Virus record (IMG/VR): IMGVR_UViG_3300023179_009191
Location: 1-64,000 of that record
Direction: 5' to 3' (one strand)
Origin: a virus
DNA: 64,000 nt
Shown here: piece by piece, positions 24,633-32,787 of the stretch
How the letters are laid out: each line of letters opens with the position of its first letter
How positions within the stretch are numbered: position 1 is the first letter of the stretch
Notes under the pieces: generated by a model
Seen by the model: the letters and a program-made list of their open reading frames with translations, nothing else
Told to the model about the DNA's origin: nothing
Databases searched by the model: none
Made by a program: the position numbers and the translations under genes

Positions 24633-24759
24633 TCTTACCAGCAGGCAGGTAGAAATTATTTCTAACTATTTGAAACTAATACAAGGTGAAACTATAACAA
24701 ATAAAAATTTTATTGCCATGAAGCCAGAAATTGAAGAAATTATTAAACTATTGTCATGA
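24616..24759 (+). CDS. Small hypothetical protein
   Basis: 47 residues (MTITFNLTSRQVEIISNYLK...). The start lies after a T-run inside the end of the previous gene; overlaps the next by ATGA. Confidence 0.5.
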   Translation: MTITFNLTSRQVEIISNYLKLIQGETITNKNFIAMKPEIEEIIKLLS

Positions 24760-25016
24760 AAAACATAACTTCAGATAAATTAGCAGAATATGTAAAAGCT
24801 GGCATTGATACTAATGAAATTGCCCGGTGGCTCATTAACTGCCAGCTTAATAAGCATGTGCCTTTGAACATCACAGATCTGTCTGACACTGCCATTGTGG
24901 CTGATGAAATGATGGCCATTGTGGAATGCATCCAAGAAGGTGATTATCAAGATGCTATTAACATTGCAGAAGATGGAGCAATTAATATTTTGCAAGATGA
25001 AGGCTTTGATGTGTAA
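24756..25016 (+). CDS. Hypothetical helical protein
   Basis: 86 residues, acidic and all-helical by appearance (SDKLAEYVKAGIDTNEIARWLINC...). Unknown function. ATGA start. Confidence 0.6.
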   Translation: MKNITSDKLAEYVKAGIDTNEIARWLINCQLNKHVPLNITDLSDTAIVADEMMAIVECIQEGDYQDAINIAEDGAINILQDEGFDV

Positions 25017-25097
25017 ATATTTTGGTGAGGAAGTTTTTAGAGATTTTAATAATTTTTTTTATCTTTGTTCCATTAATAGTTATTCTTAAAGCTTATA

Positions 25098-25337
25098 ATG
25101 CATTCAACAACATTAAATTCTGCATCAGAAACATCAAATAAATTGTTTATAGCCAGATACAGCATTATTTTTAATGAATATCTTATAAAGTTGAATGATT
25201 CAACCAAACATTTAATTCGTAACAATGCTCAATTAAATGAATTGTATGATTTATTTTTAGATTTTATAATTGATTCCAATCAACATTTAGAATATAATGA
25301 AATAAAGAAACAAACCAGTGAGATAGAAGGCCATTGA
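25098..25337 (+). CDS. Hypothetical helical protein
   Basis: 79 residues, Asn/Leu/Ile-rich helix. No domain. Abuts the next gene. Confidence 0.55.
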   Translation: MHSTTLNSASETSNKLFIARYSIIFNEYLIKLNDSTKHLIRNNAQLNELYDLFLDFIIDSNQHLEYNEIKKQTSEIEGH

Positions 25338-25526
25338 ATGAATTATTATTCCATAGAATTTTTTAAACATTATTTAAAACAGTTGCACAATCAGCATTAC
25401 TCTGGTGATATCAATGGTCTTGAGAAAACATTGAAACGCATGATGGAATTTGTGAAAGAACGAGAAAAAAACAATGAATGTGCTTATGCTAAAAAATGGA
25501 TGAACAAACCAATTTTTAAAGACTAA
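25338..25526 (+). CDS. Small hypothetical protein
   Basis: 62 residues, charged helix with MKEREKNNE-like stretch. Sits directly before thyX and ends one base from it. Confidence 0.55.
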   Translation: MNYYSIEFFKHYLKQLHNQHYSGDINGLEKTLKRMMEFVKEREKNNECAYAKKWMNKPIFKD

Positions 25527-25527
25527 A

Positions 25528-26181
25528 ATGCAAATAAAACTGGTAAGCATCACCCATCCTGTGGTATCTGGTATTCAAGAACCAGAACAATTGGTGGCTT
25601 ACATTGCCCGGGTAAGCAATCCTAACAATCAATTTAATAGTGAAACTGCTCCTAAATTGCTGTCTTTTCTTATCAAGCACAAACACTGGTCACCATTTGA
25701 GATGGTGGATATGACATATGAAATTGTTACTAGCAGGGCCATTGCAGCACAAATTTTAAGGCACAGAAGCTTTTCTTTTCAAGAATTCAGTCAGAGATAC
25801 AGTGCAGCAACTTCTTTTGAAGACATAGAATTAAGACTTCAAGGTGAAAAAAACCGTCAAGTAGGTGAGCAATTGGTTGATATGGAAAGCAAAGATGGAA
25901 GGTATGCAACATTTATAATTACAACGCTTTTGAATGAATGTAAGAGTGTGTATAATGCATTGTTAAAACTTGGAGTAGCAAAAGAAATAGCCAGAATGAT
26001 ATTGCCTTTAACCACAACCACAACACTTTACATGAAAGGCAATTTGCGCAGTTGGATTCATTACATAGATCTCAGGTCTGAATCTAATACTCAGAAAGAA
26101 CACAGAATGATTGCCCAATCCATTAAAAATGATTTTATGGTACATTTTCCTAACATTAGTCAAGCTCTGGAGTGGAAATAA
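25528..26181 (+). CDS. thyX: Flavin-dependent thymidylate synthase ThyX
   Basis: 217 residues, normal length. ThyX makes dTMP from dUMP with methylene-tetrahydrofolate, FAD and NADPH. The signature RHRxxSxxxxSxR is present at 78-90 (RHRSFSFQEFSQR), and the C-terminal LPLTTTTTLYMKGNLRSWIHYIDLRSE contributes to the dUMP site. Works with the RNR genes at 57834 and 60113 to supply dNTPs. Confidence 0.97.
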   Translation: MQIKLVSITHPVVSGIQEPEQLVAYIARVSNPNNQFNSETAPKLLSFLIKHKHWSPFEMVDMTYEIVTSRAIAAQILRHRSFSFQEFSQRYSAATSFEDIELRLQGEKNRQVGEQLVDMESKDGRYATFIITTLLNECKSVYNALLKLGVAKEIARMILPLTTTTTLYMKGNLRSWIHYIDLRSESNTQKEHRMIAQSIKNDFMVHFPNISQALEWK

Positions 26182-26182
26182 C

Positions 26183-26326
26183 ATGAAGCATTGGTTTCAT
26201 TTGTTTTTTAAATCATTTGCAAATGAGTTGCATGTTTTCTTGATTCCTGTTATACTATCTTTCCTGGCTGGTATATGTTTCATAAATTTATGTCTAATAT
26301 TTTCAAAATTTTTCAAAATATATTAA
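26183..26326 (+). CDS. Small membrane protein
   Basis: 47 residues with one long transmembrane helix (LHVFLIPVILSFLAGICFINLCLIF). Follows thyX by one base. Confidence 0.55.
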   Translation: MKHWFHLFFKSFANELHVFLIPVILSFLAGICFINLCLIFSKFFKIY

Positions 26327-26334
26327 ACAGTCAG

Positions 26335-26625
26335 ATGTTTACCAATTCTGGTAAAATAGTGTATTCTGTTGGTCCCAATAATTTTGCAGAATTGCTCAAG
26401 CAGTTTGATCAACCTGCAAAACAAAAAACACAACAGCAAATTGTAATGGACATTTTTTACAAAGAGAAGTTTGCTAAATTGGAAGTAGATTTCTTAAAAG
26501 AATCACCCAATGTAACATTCCATGGCAGTTTTAAAACTTTCAATTCTGACTGTACTATTGACATAGATTTTGTGCCCTGTTCAGTAAGGCCAGAAGTATT
26601 ATACTGTTGTTATGGCAAAAATTAA
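26335..26625 (+). CDS. Hypothetical protein
   Basis: 96 residues from MFTNSGK; an alternative start at 26275 would add a hydrophobic N terminus overlapping the previous gene. Body is mixed alpha/beta with a Cys pair near the end (YCCYGKN). Confidence 0.5.
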   Translation: MFTNSGKIVYSVGPNNFAELLKQFDQPAKQKTQQQIVMDIFYKEKFAKLEVDFLKESPNVTFHGSFKTFNSDCTIDIDFVPCSVRPEVLYCCYGKN

Positions 26626-26884
26626 CATAGTCTCCAGGTCATTGCCTGTATATTATAGGGTTTTTATCATGGTTCAGGATCCTTTGTGTGAATGGAATAT
26701 AAAAACATATTCAGAATTATATAAAGTTTTTAAGGCTAATAGTATAAAATCTGCTGAAAAAGCTGCAGCTTATTTTTGTATGAAGCAAACTAAACTATTT
26801 AAACAGGCAAAATTTACTTTTAAAAAGAGTGGCATTGAACCATACTTTTACCATGAGCACATATTTAAAAAAGAAGAAGATTGA
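26612..26884 (+). CDS. Hypothetical basic protein
   Basis: 90 residues, Lys-rich (KAAAYFCMKQTKLFKQAKFTFKK). Unknown. Overlaps the previous gene by 14 bases. Confidence 0.55.
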   Translation: MAKINIVSRSLPVYYRVFIMVQDPLCEWNIKTYSELYKVFKANSIKSAEKAAAYFCMKQTKLFKQAKFTFKKSGIEPYFYHEHIFKKEED

Positions 26885-26913
26885 TAAAAAATATTATTTA
26901 AATAATATATTTA

Positions 26914-26991
26914 ATGGAAATTTTTATAACAGCATTGGGGTTATTGCTCTTAACTTCTTTTAGCATTATTTCAGACTTTTTAAAGATTTAA
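26914..26991 (+). CDS. 25-residue membrane peptide
   Basis: MEIFITALGLLLLTSFSIISDFLKI is one hydrophobic helix. TTTAAATA lies nine bases upstream. Convergent with the 26988 gene. Confidence 0.45.
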   Translation: MEIFITALGLLLLTSFSIISDFLKI

Positions 26992-27182
26992 CACCCACTA
27001 TTAATTGTATGAATGAGCTCTTTGGCTTGTTGCAAGGTGTTGGCTCTGTTAACCAATTTGCCTTGCTCAAATACATAATATATTCCATTTTTTTCTGCAA
27101 TTTCAAATTGTTCATACATTATGCCTACTACAAGAGTTGCATTGTATTTTTGTAGATATTCATTTAAAATATCATTGAACAT
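26988..27182 (-). CDS. Small hypothetical protein
   Basis: 64 residues (YNATLVVGIMYEQFEIAEKNGIYYVFEQGKLV...), beta-rich. No family. Late genes on this strand surround it. Confidence 0.55.
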   Translation of the reverse strand: MFNDILNEYLQKYNATLVVGIMYEQFEIAEKNGIYYVFEQGKLVNRANTLQQAKELIHTINSGC

Positions 27183-27236
27183 AAAAATATTTAATTAACA
27201 GGTGGATGTATTTTAAGATGCAATTAAAATATAAGC

Positions 27237-27362
27237 ATGATGAACAAAAAAGAATCAAAACAAGATAAAAAACGCAAGCTATCTGAAGAAGAGCTAGAAC
27301 TTCTAGAGACTGGTAAAACCAGTGTAGATTGGTCTGAATTGGTACAAAATTTGTTAAAATAA
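27237..27362 (+). CDS. 41-residue charged protein
   Basis: Starts ATGATGAAC (MMNKKESKQDKKRKLSEEELELLETGK...). Strongly charged helix. TAAAAT lies six bases before the ATG, matching the leaderless geometry, though the -35 is poor. Confidence 0.55.
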   Translation: MMNKKESKQDKKRKLSEEELELLETGKTSVDWSELVQNLLK

Positions 27363-27364
27363 GC

Positions 27365-27392
27365 TTGCTTATTTTCAGAGTTCCTTTATATT
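27365..27392 (+). promoter_or_regulatory. Early promoter of the 27399 small RNA
   Basis: TTGCTT, 16 bases, TATATT. Expected start at 27399. Confidence 0.6.
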
Positions 27393-27398
27393 ATATGA

Positions 27399-27552
27399 AC
27401 AATTTAGGTCAAAGATATTGAGTACAGATGGTGCAGTCATGGTATCCATGCAACGCGACCAATCCTAGGCTCAAAAGGGTAAGCTGGTTCCCCTGAAGCA
27501 ACCAGTTCATCATCGTAGTTTGCGGTTCTACGTTAAAAAACCGCTTATTTTT
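27399..27552 (+). ncRNA. Putative structured small RNA A
   Basis: About 150 bases without a credible ORF, with the phage early promoter geometry upstream and a terminator at its end. Visible stems: CATGG/CCATG (about 27439-27451), GACCA/TGGTT enclosing CCTAGG, CTGGTT/AACCAG (27484-27505), and the terminator GCGGTT/AACCGC (27522-27544) with TTATTTTT. GC is higher than in its flanks. I cannot match it to a known RNA class. Confidence 0.65.
27522..27552 (+). terminator. Terminator of small RNA A
   Basis: GCGGTT, 11-base loop, AACCGC, then TTATTTTT. Confidence 0.8.
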
Positions 27553-27838
27553 AACTCAATTTTGAATAAATTTTGTACAAAAAAACAGCAAACAAATGTG
27601 TGGTTAACCCTGCAAATGCTGTGGAAATTATGCTGCCAAACATGTCTGCATATGGATTGAAGAACAAAGATGTAAGAACGCCCATCCAGAAACTACTGCA
27701 TTCAGGACAAAGCAATGGTTTGCGCAAATAAGGAATTTTAGCTATAAAATTTCTAACAGGCATGAATATTTCACTAAAACTGTACATTAGAGAAACTGAA
27801 AGAGATAGTATTAAGAAAACTGCAACTGCTTGTATCAT
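27551..27838 (-). CDS. Membrane protein with CPEC-SFW motif (DUF1360-like)
   Basis: 95 residues: N-terminal transmembrane helix, then CPECSSFWMGVLTSLFF (about 44-60) and a third hydrophobic segment. The CxxCxxFWxG motif before a membrane helix is typical of the small DUF1360-type membrane proteins found in phages; the function is not known. ATGA overlap with the upstream 27835 gene. Confidence 0.65.
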   Translation of the reverse strand: MIQAVAVFLILSLSVSLMYSFSEIFMPVRNFIAKIPYLRKPLLCPECSSFWMGVLTSLFFNPYADMFGSIISTAFAGLTTHLFAVFLYKIYSKLS

Positions 27839-28257
27839 AAGAAATAAATGGCAAAACTGTCATTTTCAGCAATAATATTGAATGCTCTGAATGCCCATCT
27901 CTCTTCTGTCATCTTCTTCTGCAAATCAGCAAAAGCTTCATCAGTTTTAGGTATTCTATAAATTTTGCCTGACACATTGGTGACTATGTATTTGGATATT
28001 ATTTCAGCTAAATTTATTTTGAGAGCCAGATTTTCATTGTACCATTTATCTAAAAATGCATGAGCGGTGTCTCTGTTTGAATTAACAAATGCTTCTATCT
28101 TATTTTTACAAGAACAATTGGGGTTGGTTTTATAAGATTCTACATCTGCATAAATGATAGGAAATACAGATTGAACTGCAGTCTTAAATGAATCATGATT
28201 TTGTATTAACTCTAAAAAAATCTTAGATAGATATAAATTCTCTTTGGTTATATTCAT
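27835..28257 (-). CDS. Hypothetical virion-cluster protein
   Basis: 140 residues, helical, with NPNCSCKNK in the middle. No family recognised. Cotranscribed with the cysteine-rich protein upstream. Confidence 0.6.
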   Translation of the reverse strand: MNITKENLYLSKIFLELIQNHDSFKTAVQSVFPIIYADVESYKTNPNCSCKNKIEAFVNSNRDTAHAFLDKWYNENLALKINLAEIISKYIVTNVSGKIYRIPKTDEAFADLQKKMTEERWAFRAFNIIAENDSFAIYFL

Positions 28258-28272
28258 AAAAATTACTTATTT

Positions 28273-29622
28273 TTACAAACAAGGAGTTCCACCATATGGA
28301 GGATTGGCACAATCTTGAGGTGTATCTGCGCACCAGTAGCAGCAGCAGCTTCCTATTCCTCCCAATTGGACTGTGCAACCATTTGGACAAGGCTGTGGAA
28401 AAGGAAGATAATTTGCATCAATGCACTGCTGATAACAACCACCCTCACTGCAATCACAAACAGTTGGAGTAGGTGTAGGTGTAGGAGTAGGAGTGGGAGT
28501 GGGAGTGGGGGTGGGTGTAGGAGTGACAGGGCAGCAGTTTGTTAGGTCTATTGAAGCATCATAATGTTTTTCGTAGTTTTCTGGACAATTTACATTGCCT
28601 TGTAGTACCACTGGTGCACCATTGGGACATATGCCTTTTAGATACACTTTACAAGACATAGTTGTATTAAAACTTTCGTCTGGTTTAACAGATTTGCAAG
28701 GCCCGCTTAACAAATCAATCTGCAAAGGGCTATATGGTTCTGAAGCAGCAGGGCCTGGCAGAACGCTACCATCTGGAATTGTAATGTTATCACATGAAGC
28801 AGCTCCTGAATAATTTATTATAGGAGCAGTTATAACTTCAAAATAAGCTGTACTGCCAGGACGTTGTGTATAATAGCTTTCACTCTTATGGCAATCACAA
28901 CAAAAACAACCAACATACCATGGTGGATAGTTTCCAGTAAGAATGCCTGTATATTCATTTGTTACTTTTGTAATAGCATCTCTTATTTTTTGCCAAGGAG
29001 GAAAAACAGAATTTAAGTAATTTAAAACTGCTTTTCTATGGTTATTATTGGTTTTTTTTAATATACATTCAGGATTTACATCTGGACAATCATTTTTTTC
29101 ATTTATCAAATCAATAGCTTTATCTACTGCTTGACAGCTATTTGTAAATTTATCTCTTAATTGTTTACAAAAATCTTCACTTCCTCCCTTACCAAATACT
29201 GGGTCACCTGTATTAACAGGCGTGTACTGCAACATAATATTATTAACAGCTGTTAGCCATGGTTTAAAATTATTAGCTATATTTTCAAATTCTACACAGC
29301 AATAAAGTGCATACGAGTTATTACAACAAGAAGAAATTATGGGTTCTGGTTGTGTAAGACCAGGGGTAAAAATTTGTATACCTTCTGGCTGTGGAGCATG
29401 TTGACATTCTTGATAGCTTGCAGGATTAGTAAAATTAAACAAAGGAGGGTTTATTACATATGTGGTTTGACCCCAACCCGGCCACACATCTCTAGTAATA
29501 GTAGCACCTACAACTTCTTTTTTAAATTTAAAGCCATATTGATAGAACTCTTTAATTTTGCACATGTCTGTGGCACCTTTTACCACATCATCAAAACCAG
29601 GTAATACATTAAAAACGCTCAT
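28273..29622 (-). CDS. Cysteine-rich structural protein with Pro-Thr linker
   Basis: 449 residues. N-terminal 360 residues contain paired cysteines (SSCCNNS, YCCVEF, CFCCDC, NCCPV). A (Pro-Thr)n linker follows, then a compact Cys-rich end (CDCSEGGCYQQC, CPNGC, GSCCCYWC). The architecture suggests a stalked, disulphide- or metal-stabilised surface domain, perhaps a virion appendage. Gene order (minus late cluster 27551-31127) supports a structural role; function is inferred. Confidence 0.75.
   Translation of the reverse strand: MSVFNVLPGFDDVVKGATDMCKIKEFYQYGFKFKKEVVGATITRDVWPGWGQTTYVINPPLFNFTNPASYQECQHAPQPEGIQIFTPGLTQPEPIISSCCNNSYALYCCVEFENIANNFKPWLTAVNNIMLQYTPVNTGDPVFGKGGSEDFCKQLRDKFTNSCQAVDKAIDLINEKNDCPDVNPECILKKTNNNHRKAVLNYLNSVFPPWQKIRDAITKVTNEYTGILTGNYPPWYVGCFCCDCHKSESYYTQRPGSTAYFEVITAPIINYSGAASCDNITIPDGSVLPGPAASEPYSPLQIDLLSGPCKSVKPDESFNTTMSCKVYLKGICPNGAPVVLQGNVNCPENYEKHYDASIDLTNCCPVTPTPTPTPTPTPTPTPTPTPTVCDCSEGGCYQQCIDANYLPFPQPCPNGCTVQLGGIGSCCCYWCADTPQDCANPPYGGTPCL
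28463..28533 (-). repeat. Hexanucleotide microsatellite encoding Pro-Thr repeats
   Basis: About eleven near-exact copies of a 6-bp unit (GTAGGT/GTAGGA/GTGGGA on the plus strand). Slippage would change linker length in two-residue steps without a frameshift. Confidence 0.8.
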
Positions 29623-29625
29623 AAT

Positions 29626-30804
29626 TTACTCAGTAAAAAATAAAAACCCCGCTTTCCCTAGGTATGGATCTGTGTCTTCCATGCTTTTAACAAAGTCATT
29701 TAAAAATGAATTTGTCCAAATATTTACACCCGAGAAACCTAAAACATTAGAACCACTGGGTTGATTAAAAAAACTAGAAATATAATTGTTCATGGAAGTG
29801 TAGGGTGATACAAAATTATTTAACGTAAAGGCACTAGTAGCAGTTAAAGAAGAAGATAAAAATTGAGGCTTATAATTTAAGAAAGAAAACTTTATGTATG
29901 TCTCATCTGTAAGTGGATAAAAATAATCTATAAAAACTATTACTTTTGTATCTATTATTTTACTGTAAACAGGGTACCAGGCGTAACTATCAGGTACATA
30001 AACACCGGTAAAATTGGCAGTATTGGTTGCTGGAACATCAAACCCACTTACAGCAGATAATTGAAAAGAATTTGCAGAAATAAAAGATGAATCTTTAGAA
30101 TATTTACAAACAGCCATGAGGCTTGAGCTTATTGTTTTAAAATTAGTAACATTTTTAAAATCAAAAACTAATACAGGTTCATAGTTATAAAAATCAGAAT
30201 AAGAAGAAATTAAATTTATTGTTGTGTTAAAACTTGTACTATCTGTAAAATTTGTTGTAAATTTAAATGTGTTTTGATTGGAAAGAGTAAAATTATAGAA
30301 AGTATTGTAATTATAAGCAGTATTTTCACTTAATGATTGAACATATGCTGCTACATTAAAATTTTTGTTCTTACTTTGAAACCCAGCTACACCTGACAAA
30401 GCATTTAATGAAAAATTAAAAGAAAAAGGAGATTCAAAAGAAACACCAAATACATTTCCTGTGCTTAAATTTTCTGCATAACAAGTGACACTTTTCTGCC
30501 CACCATAAATAAAATTACCAGAAAGTTTAGAATTTAAGCTAAACTGATAAAAATTATTTCCATTTAGACAGCCATTATTTTTAGAAAAAGTTTTCTTAAA
30601 CAATATTGGATAATCACTAATATTGGTAAATTCATCTCCTATTAAAATATAATTTGTATCATTTTCAGAGAAAGAAAAATTTGTTTCAACAGAAAAAACT
30701 TGACCTATTATTTTATTATTAAGCAGAGTAACTAAATTTTCAAAATCTGCTTGAGAAGGTATGCTTCTCTGTAAAAAGTTTTGTAATGTGCTGTAAATGT
30801 TCAT
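29626..30804 (-). CDS. Large beta-rich virion protein
   Basis: 392 residues, rich in Ser, Asn, Phe and Thr with alternating strand-like segments, as in tail or baseplate decoration proteins. No catalytic motif. It overlaps the 30801 start and is followed by the cysteine-rich protein. Confidence 0.65.
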   Translation of the reverse strand: MNIYSTLQNFLQRSIPSQADFENLVTLLNNKIIGQVFSVETNFSFSENDTNYILIGDEFTNISDYPILFKKTFSKNNGCLNGNNFYQFSLNSKLSGNFIYGGQKSVTCYAENLSTGNVFGVSFESPFSFNFSLNALSGVAGFQSKNKNFNVAAYVQSLSENTAYNYNTFYNFTLSNQNTFKFTTNFTDSTSFNTTINLISSYSDFYNYEPVLVFDFKNVTNFKTISSSLMAVCKYSKDSSFISANSFQLSAVSGFDVPATNTANFTGVYVPDSYAWYPVYSKIIDTKVIVFIDYFYPLTDETYIKFSFLNYKPQFLSSSLTATSAFTLNNFVSPYTSMNNYISSFFNQPSGSNVLGFSGVNIWTNSFLNDFVKSMEDTDPYLGKAGFLFFTE

Positions 30805-31127
30805 CTGTAGTTTAAAGTATAAATTACGCTTGGAGTTTGGTTTTCAATAAATCTCCCGCTATTGTCCACAACATATCTACCGCTTAAAGAAATAACAAGC
30901 CCTTTGCTATTATCTTTAGATTGATAGTTGAAAATATCTTTTATTTTTTGTGTTAAAGAATAATAATCTATTATGTTTAGCATGGAGTCAAGGTTGGCTG
31001 AAATATAACCATCAAAAGATGAGCCATAGAAAAAATCTTTGTATGAAGCACTTAGAGGGGTAGAAGTACTAAATGCAGATGCAGGTGGTAATACTGCTTT
31101 ATTAACTATAAAGTATTCATACTGCAT
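30801..31127 (-). CDS. Virion-cluster protein, first gene of the late operon
   Basis: 108 residues, mixed strand/helix. Resembles small baseplate- or neck-type proteins only by context. Late octamer AATAAATA five bases before the ATG makes it the operon leader. Confidence 0.6.
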   Translation of the reverse strand: MQYEYFIVNKAVLPPASAFSTSTPLSASYKDFFYGSSFDGYISANLDSMLNIIDYYSLTQKIKDIFNYQSKDNSKGLVISLSGRYVVDNSGRFIENQTPSVIYTLNYR

Positions 31128-31132
31128 TTAAC

Positions 31133-31140
31133 TATTTATT
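31133..31140 (-). promoter_or_regulatory. Late promoter AATAAATA
   Basis: Exactly five bases before ATG 31127 (minus strand). Confidence 0.6.
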
Positions 31141-31163
31141 ATAGAAATGCAGATTTATATGTA

Positions 31164-31280
31164 TTACCAGTATCTAAACCCTGAAATAAATGCTAAATGA
31201 ATAATAGCTCTAAAAGATATGAACAACATGGCTATCGTTAAAATACCAAAAAAACATTTAAAAATGTATTTGTTAATCAT
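31164..31280 (-). CDS. 38-residue membrane peptide
   Basis: MINKYIFKCFFGILTIAMLFISFRAIIHLAF...: one hydrophobic helix flanked by basic residues. Upstream of the virion operon on the same strand. Confidence 0.45.
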   Translation of the reverse strand: MINKYIFKCFFGILTIAMLFISFRAIIHLAFISGFRYW

Positions 31281-31334
31281 TTTTGAGTATAATAAAGGAA
31301 ATAAAATACAAATCAATATTGATTATTATTAAAA

Positions 31335-31550
31335 ATGTTGTATACTTACAAGGTGAAAATGGTTGTTATATATGATATTGTGTATGAAAAGCTTGACAAA
31401 CGCAAAAAGCTTCCTTCTGAACTTGTAGCAGACTTGGATGATTATAAATGTCAAGTAGGATTCGGTAACTTAAATTACCGTTCTCACCAAGCCATATTTG
31501 AAGCAACAGGAGCATACGCTAAAACCTGTAAGATAAAGAATTTAGATTAA
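31335..31550 (+). CDS. Small hypothetical protein
   Basis: 71 residues; an alternative start is MVVIYDIVYEKL. Charged, with NYRSHQAIFEATGAYAKTCK near the end. First gene of the large early block; overlaps the nucleotidyltransferase start by TAATG. Confidence 0.6.
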   Translation: MLYTYKVKMVVIYDIVYEKLDKRKKLPSELVADLDDYKCQVGFGNLNYRSHQAIFEATGAYAKTCKIKNLD

Positions 31551-32044
31551 TGAAAATAGGTTTCAATTGCTCATCTTTTGATTTGTTGCATGCTGGTCAT
31601 GTTACTATGCTTCGCATGGAACGAGAGCTGTGTGATTATCTCAAAGTAGCATTGCAGGTTGACCCAACAATAGATAGACCTGGTATCAAGAACAAGCCCG
31701 TGCAGAGCATCTATGAGAGATATGTTCAGCTTCAAGCGTGCAAGTATGTGGATGAGATTCTAGTGTACAGTACAGAGTTTGATCTGTTACAGCTATTAAT
31801 GACTCAAACAATTCATGTGCGCTTCTTGAGTGAAGAATATGAGAACAGAGACTTTACAGGCAAGCAATATTGCATTGACAATGGTATAGAACTACATTAT
31901 CATAAGCGTCGTCACATATATTCTTCTAGTGAGCTCAGAGAAAGAACAGCCAAGCTAGAGAGTGCTAAGAATGAATCAGTTATAGCAGTTCCTCTGCAGT
32001 ATTCTCCAGAGCTAATAAAAACACCTACTAACGTGGTTAGCTAA
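31550..32044 (+). CDS. Cytidylyltransferase-like nucleotidyltransferase
   Basis: 164 residues. Rossmann-like HxGH family: DLLHAGHVTMLRM (HAGH at 14-17) binds the CTP/ATP phosphates, and the C-terminal IYSSSELRER matches the xSSSxLR(E/K) signature of glycerol-3-phosphate or ethanolamine-phosphate cytidylyltransferases. The middle NKPVQSIYERYVQLQACKYVDEIL also fits. The real acceptor substrate is unknown. Confidence 0.88.
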   Translation: MKIGFNCSSFDLLHAGHVTMLRMERELCDYLKVALQVDPTIDRPGIKNKPVQSIYERYVQLQACKYVDEILVYSTEFDLLQLLMTQTIHVRFLSEEYENRDFTGKQYCIDNGIELHYHKRRHIYSSSELRERTAKLESAKNESVIAVPLQYSPELIKTPTNVVS

Positions 32045-32051
32045 AAAGTAG

Positions 32052-32079
32052 TTGACCTATTCTCAGATTCAGCCATAAT
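32052..32079 (+). promoter_or_regulatory. Early leaderless promoter for the 32086 gene
   Basis: TTGACC, 16 bases, CATAAT; six bases then ATGATG. Confidence 0.85.
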
Positions 32080-32085
32080 ATTGGC

Positions 32086-32352
32086 ATGATGAAAAAACAA
32101 ACGAACAAAGAGTACAGTCTGTTGGTGTACATGAATGCTCAGCACAAGTATACCGATTCAGAAACGCAATTAGAAACTTTGTGCAAAGAGAAGTTTAACG
32201 GACGCAATGTTGGAGGGGGCACCAATTTGAGCAATGGCAAGCGGGATCAGCAATTTGTTTTTAATAAACTCACTGATGCAAAAGCCTTTCTCAAGCATCC
32301 TTTTACCAAAGCAGTTACCCTCAAGAGTTTTGATCTTGTGGAGGTTGATTAA
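32086..32352 (+). CDS. Small hypothetical protein
   Basis: 88 residues (KEYSLLVYMNAQHKYTDSETQLETLCKEKFNGRNVGGGTNLSNGKRDQQFVF...). Looks like a small alpha/beta ferredoxin-like fold; no family named. Confidence 0.65.
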   Translation: MMKKQTNKEYSLLVYMNAQHKYTDSETQLETLCKEKFNGRNVGGGTNLSNGKRDQQFVFNKLTDAKAFLKHPFTKAVTLKSFDLVEVD

Positions 32353-32353
32353 T

Positions 32354-32596
32354 ATGGAAAGCACAGAATACAAACTTCCTACTCTAAGTGAGTTTTATGA
32401 TATGCTCGAGCATCATGACTGGAGTTATCAATATTCTGATGATCATCGTTACTGGCGCAGAGGCCAGCAGCAAATGGCTGAAATTCGCACAGCCATAGAC
32501 TCAGGTGGCAAAGCATATAGTGATCTCTTTGAGCAATGGGATGGTTATGCATGGCGTGAAAAAGATAGTAATATTCCTAAGCCTATTAAACCTTAA
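32354..32596 (+). CDS. Small hypothetical protein
   Basis: 80 residues, Trp/Tyr-rich and acidic (FYDMLEHHDWSYQYSDDHRYWRRGQQQ). ATG 32354 follows the previous stop after one base. TAATG overlap with the next gene. Confidence 0.6.
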   Translation: MESTEYKLPTLSEFYDMLEHHDWSYQYSDDHRYWRRGQQQMAEIRTAIDSGGKAYSDLFEQWDGYAWREKDSNIPKPIKP

Positions 32597-32757
32597 TGAA
32601 TACAAATAATAACGAGCTTTTAATTGAAGCAGATACTAAATTGAGTGATCTGCTAGAGAAAGGCCATAATCTCACCATACCTCAAATGAGAGCTCTTCTC
32701 ACTGTAAGAGATTATATCAGATTGCTTCGTAAGAATTTAATAGAAAATAAAACTTGA
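32596..32757 (+). CDS. 53-residue helical protein
   Basis: Charged helix (NNNELLIEADTKLSDLLEKG...TVRDYIRLLRKNLIE). Its stop TGA is embedded in the next -35 box (TTGACT). Confidence 0.55.
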   Translation: MNTNNNELLIEADTKLSDLLEKGHNLTIPQMRALLTVRDYIRLLRKNLIENKT

Positions 32758-32781
32758 CTGATTTCTATATTCCTGCATAAT
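32754..32781 (+). promoter_or_regulatory. Early leaderless promoter for the 32788 gene
   Basis: TTGACT, 16 bases, CATAAT; six bases then ATGATG. Confidence 0.85.
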
Positions 32782-32787
32782 TGTTGT

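Noticed and set aside
25025-25141. 38-codon GTG ORF (hydrophobic) between the 24756 and 25098 genes
   Set aside because: It overlaps the 25098 gene by more than 40 bases and has no ribosome site or promoter support.
27399-27552. Assignment of small RNA A to tmRNA, 6S, riboswitch or group I intron
   Set aside because: None of the defining sequences (tag ORF with tRNA-like ends, 6S bubble, known aptamer cores, intron P7) could be recognised; left as unknown class.
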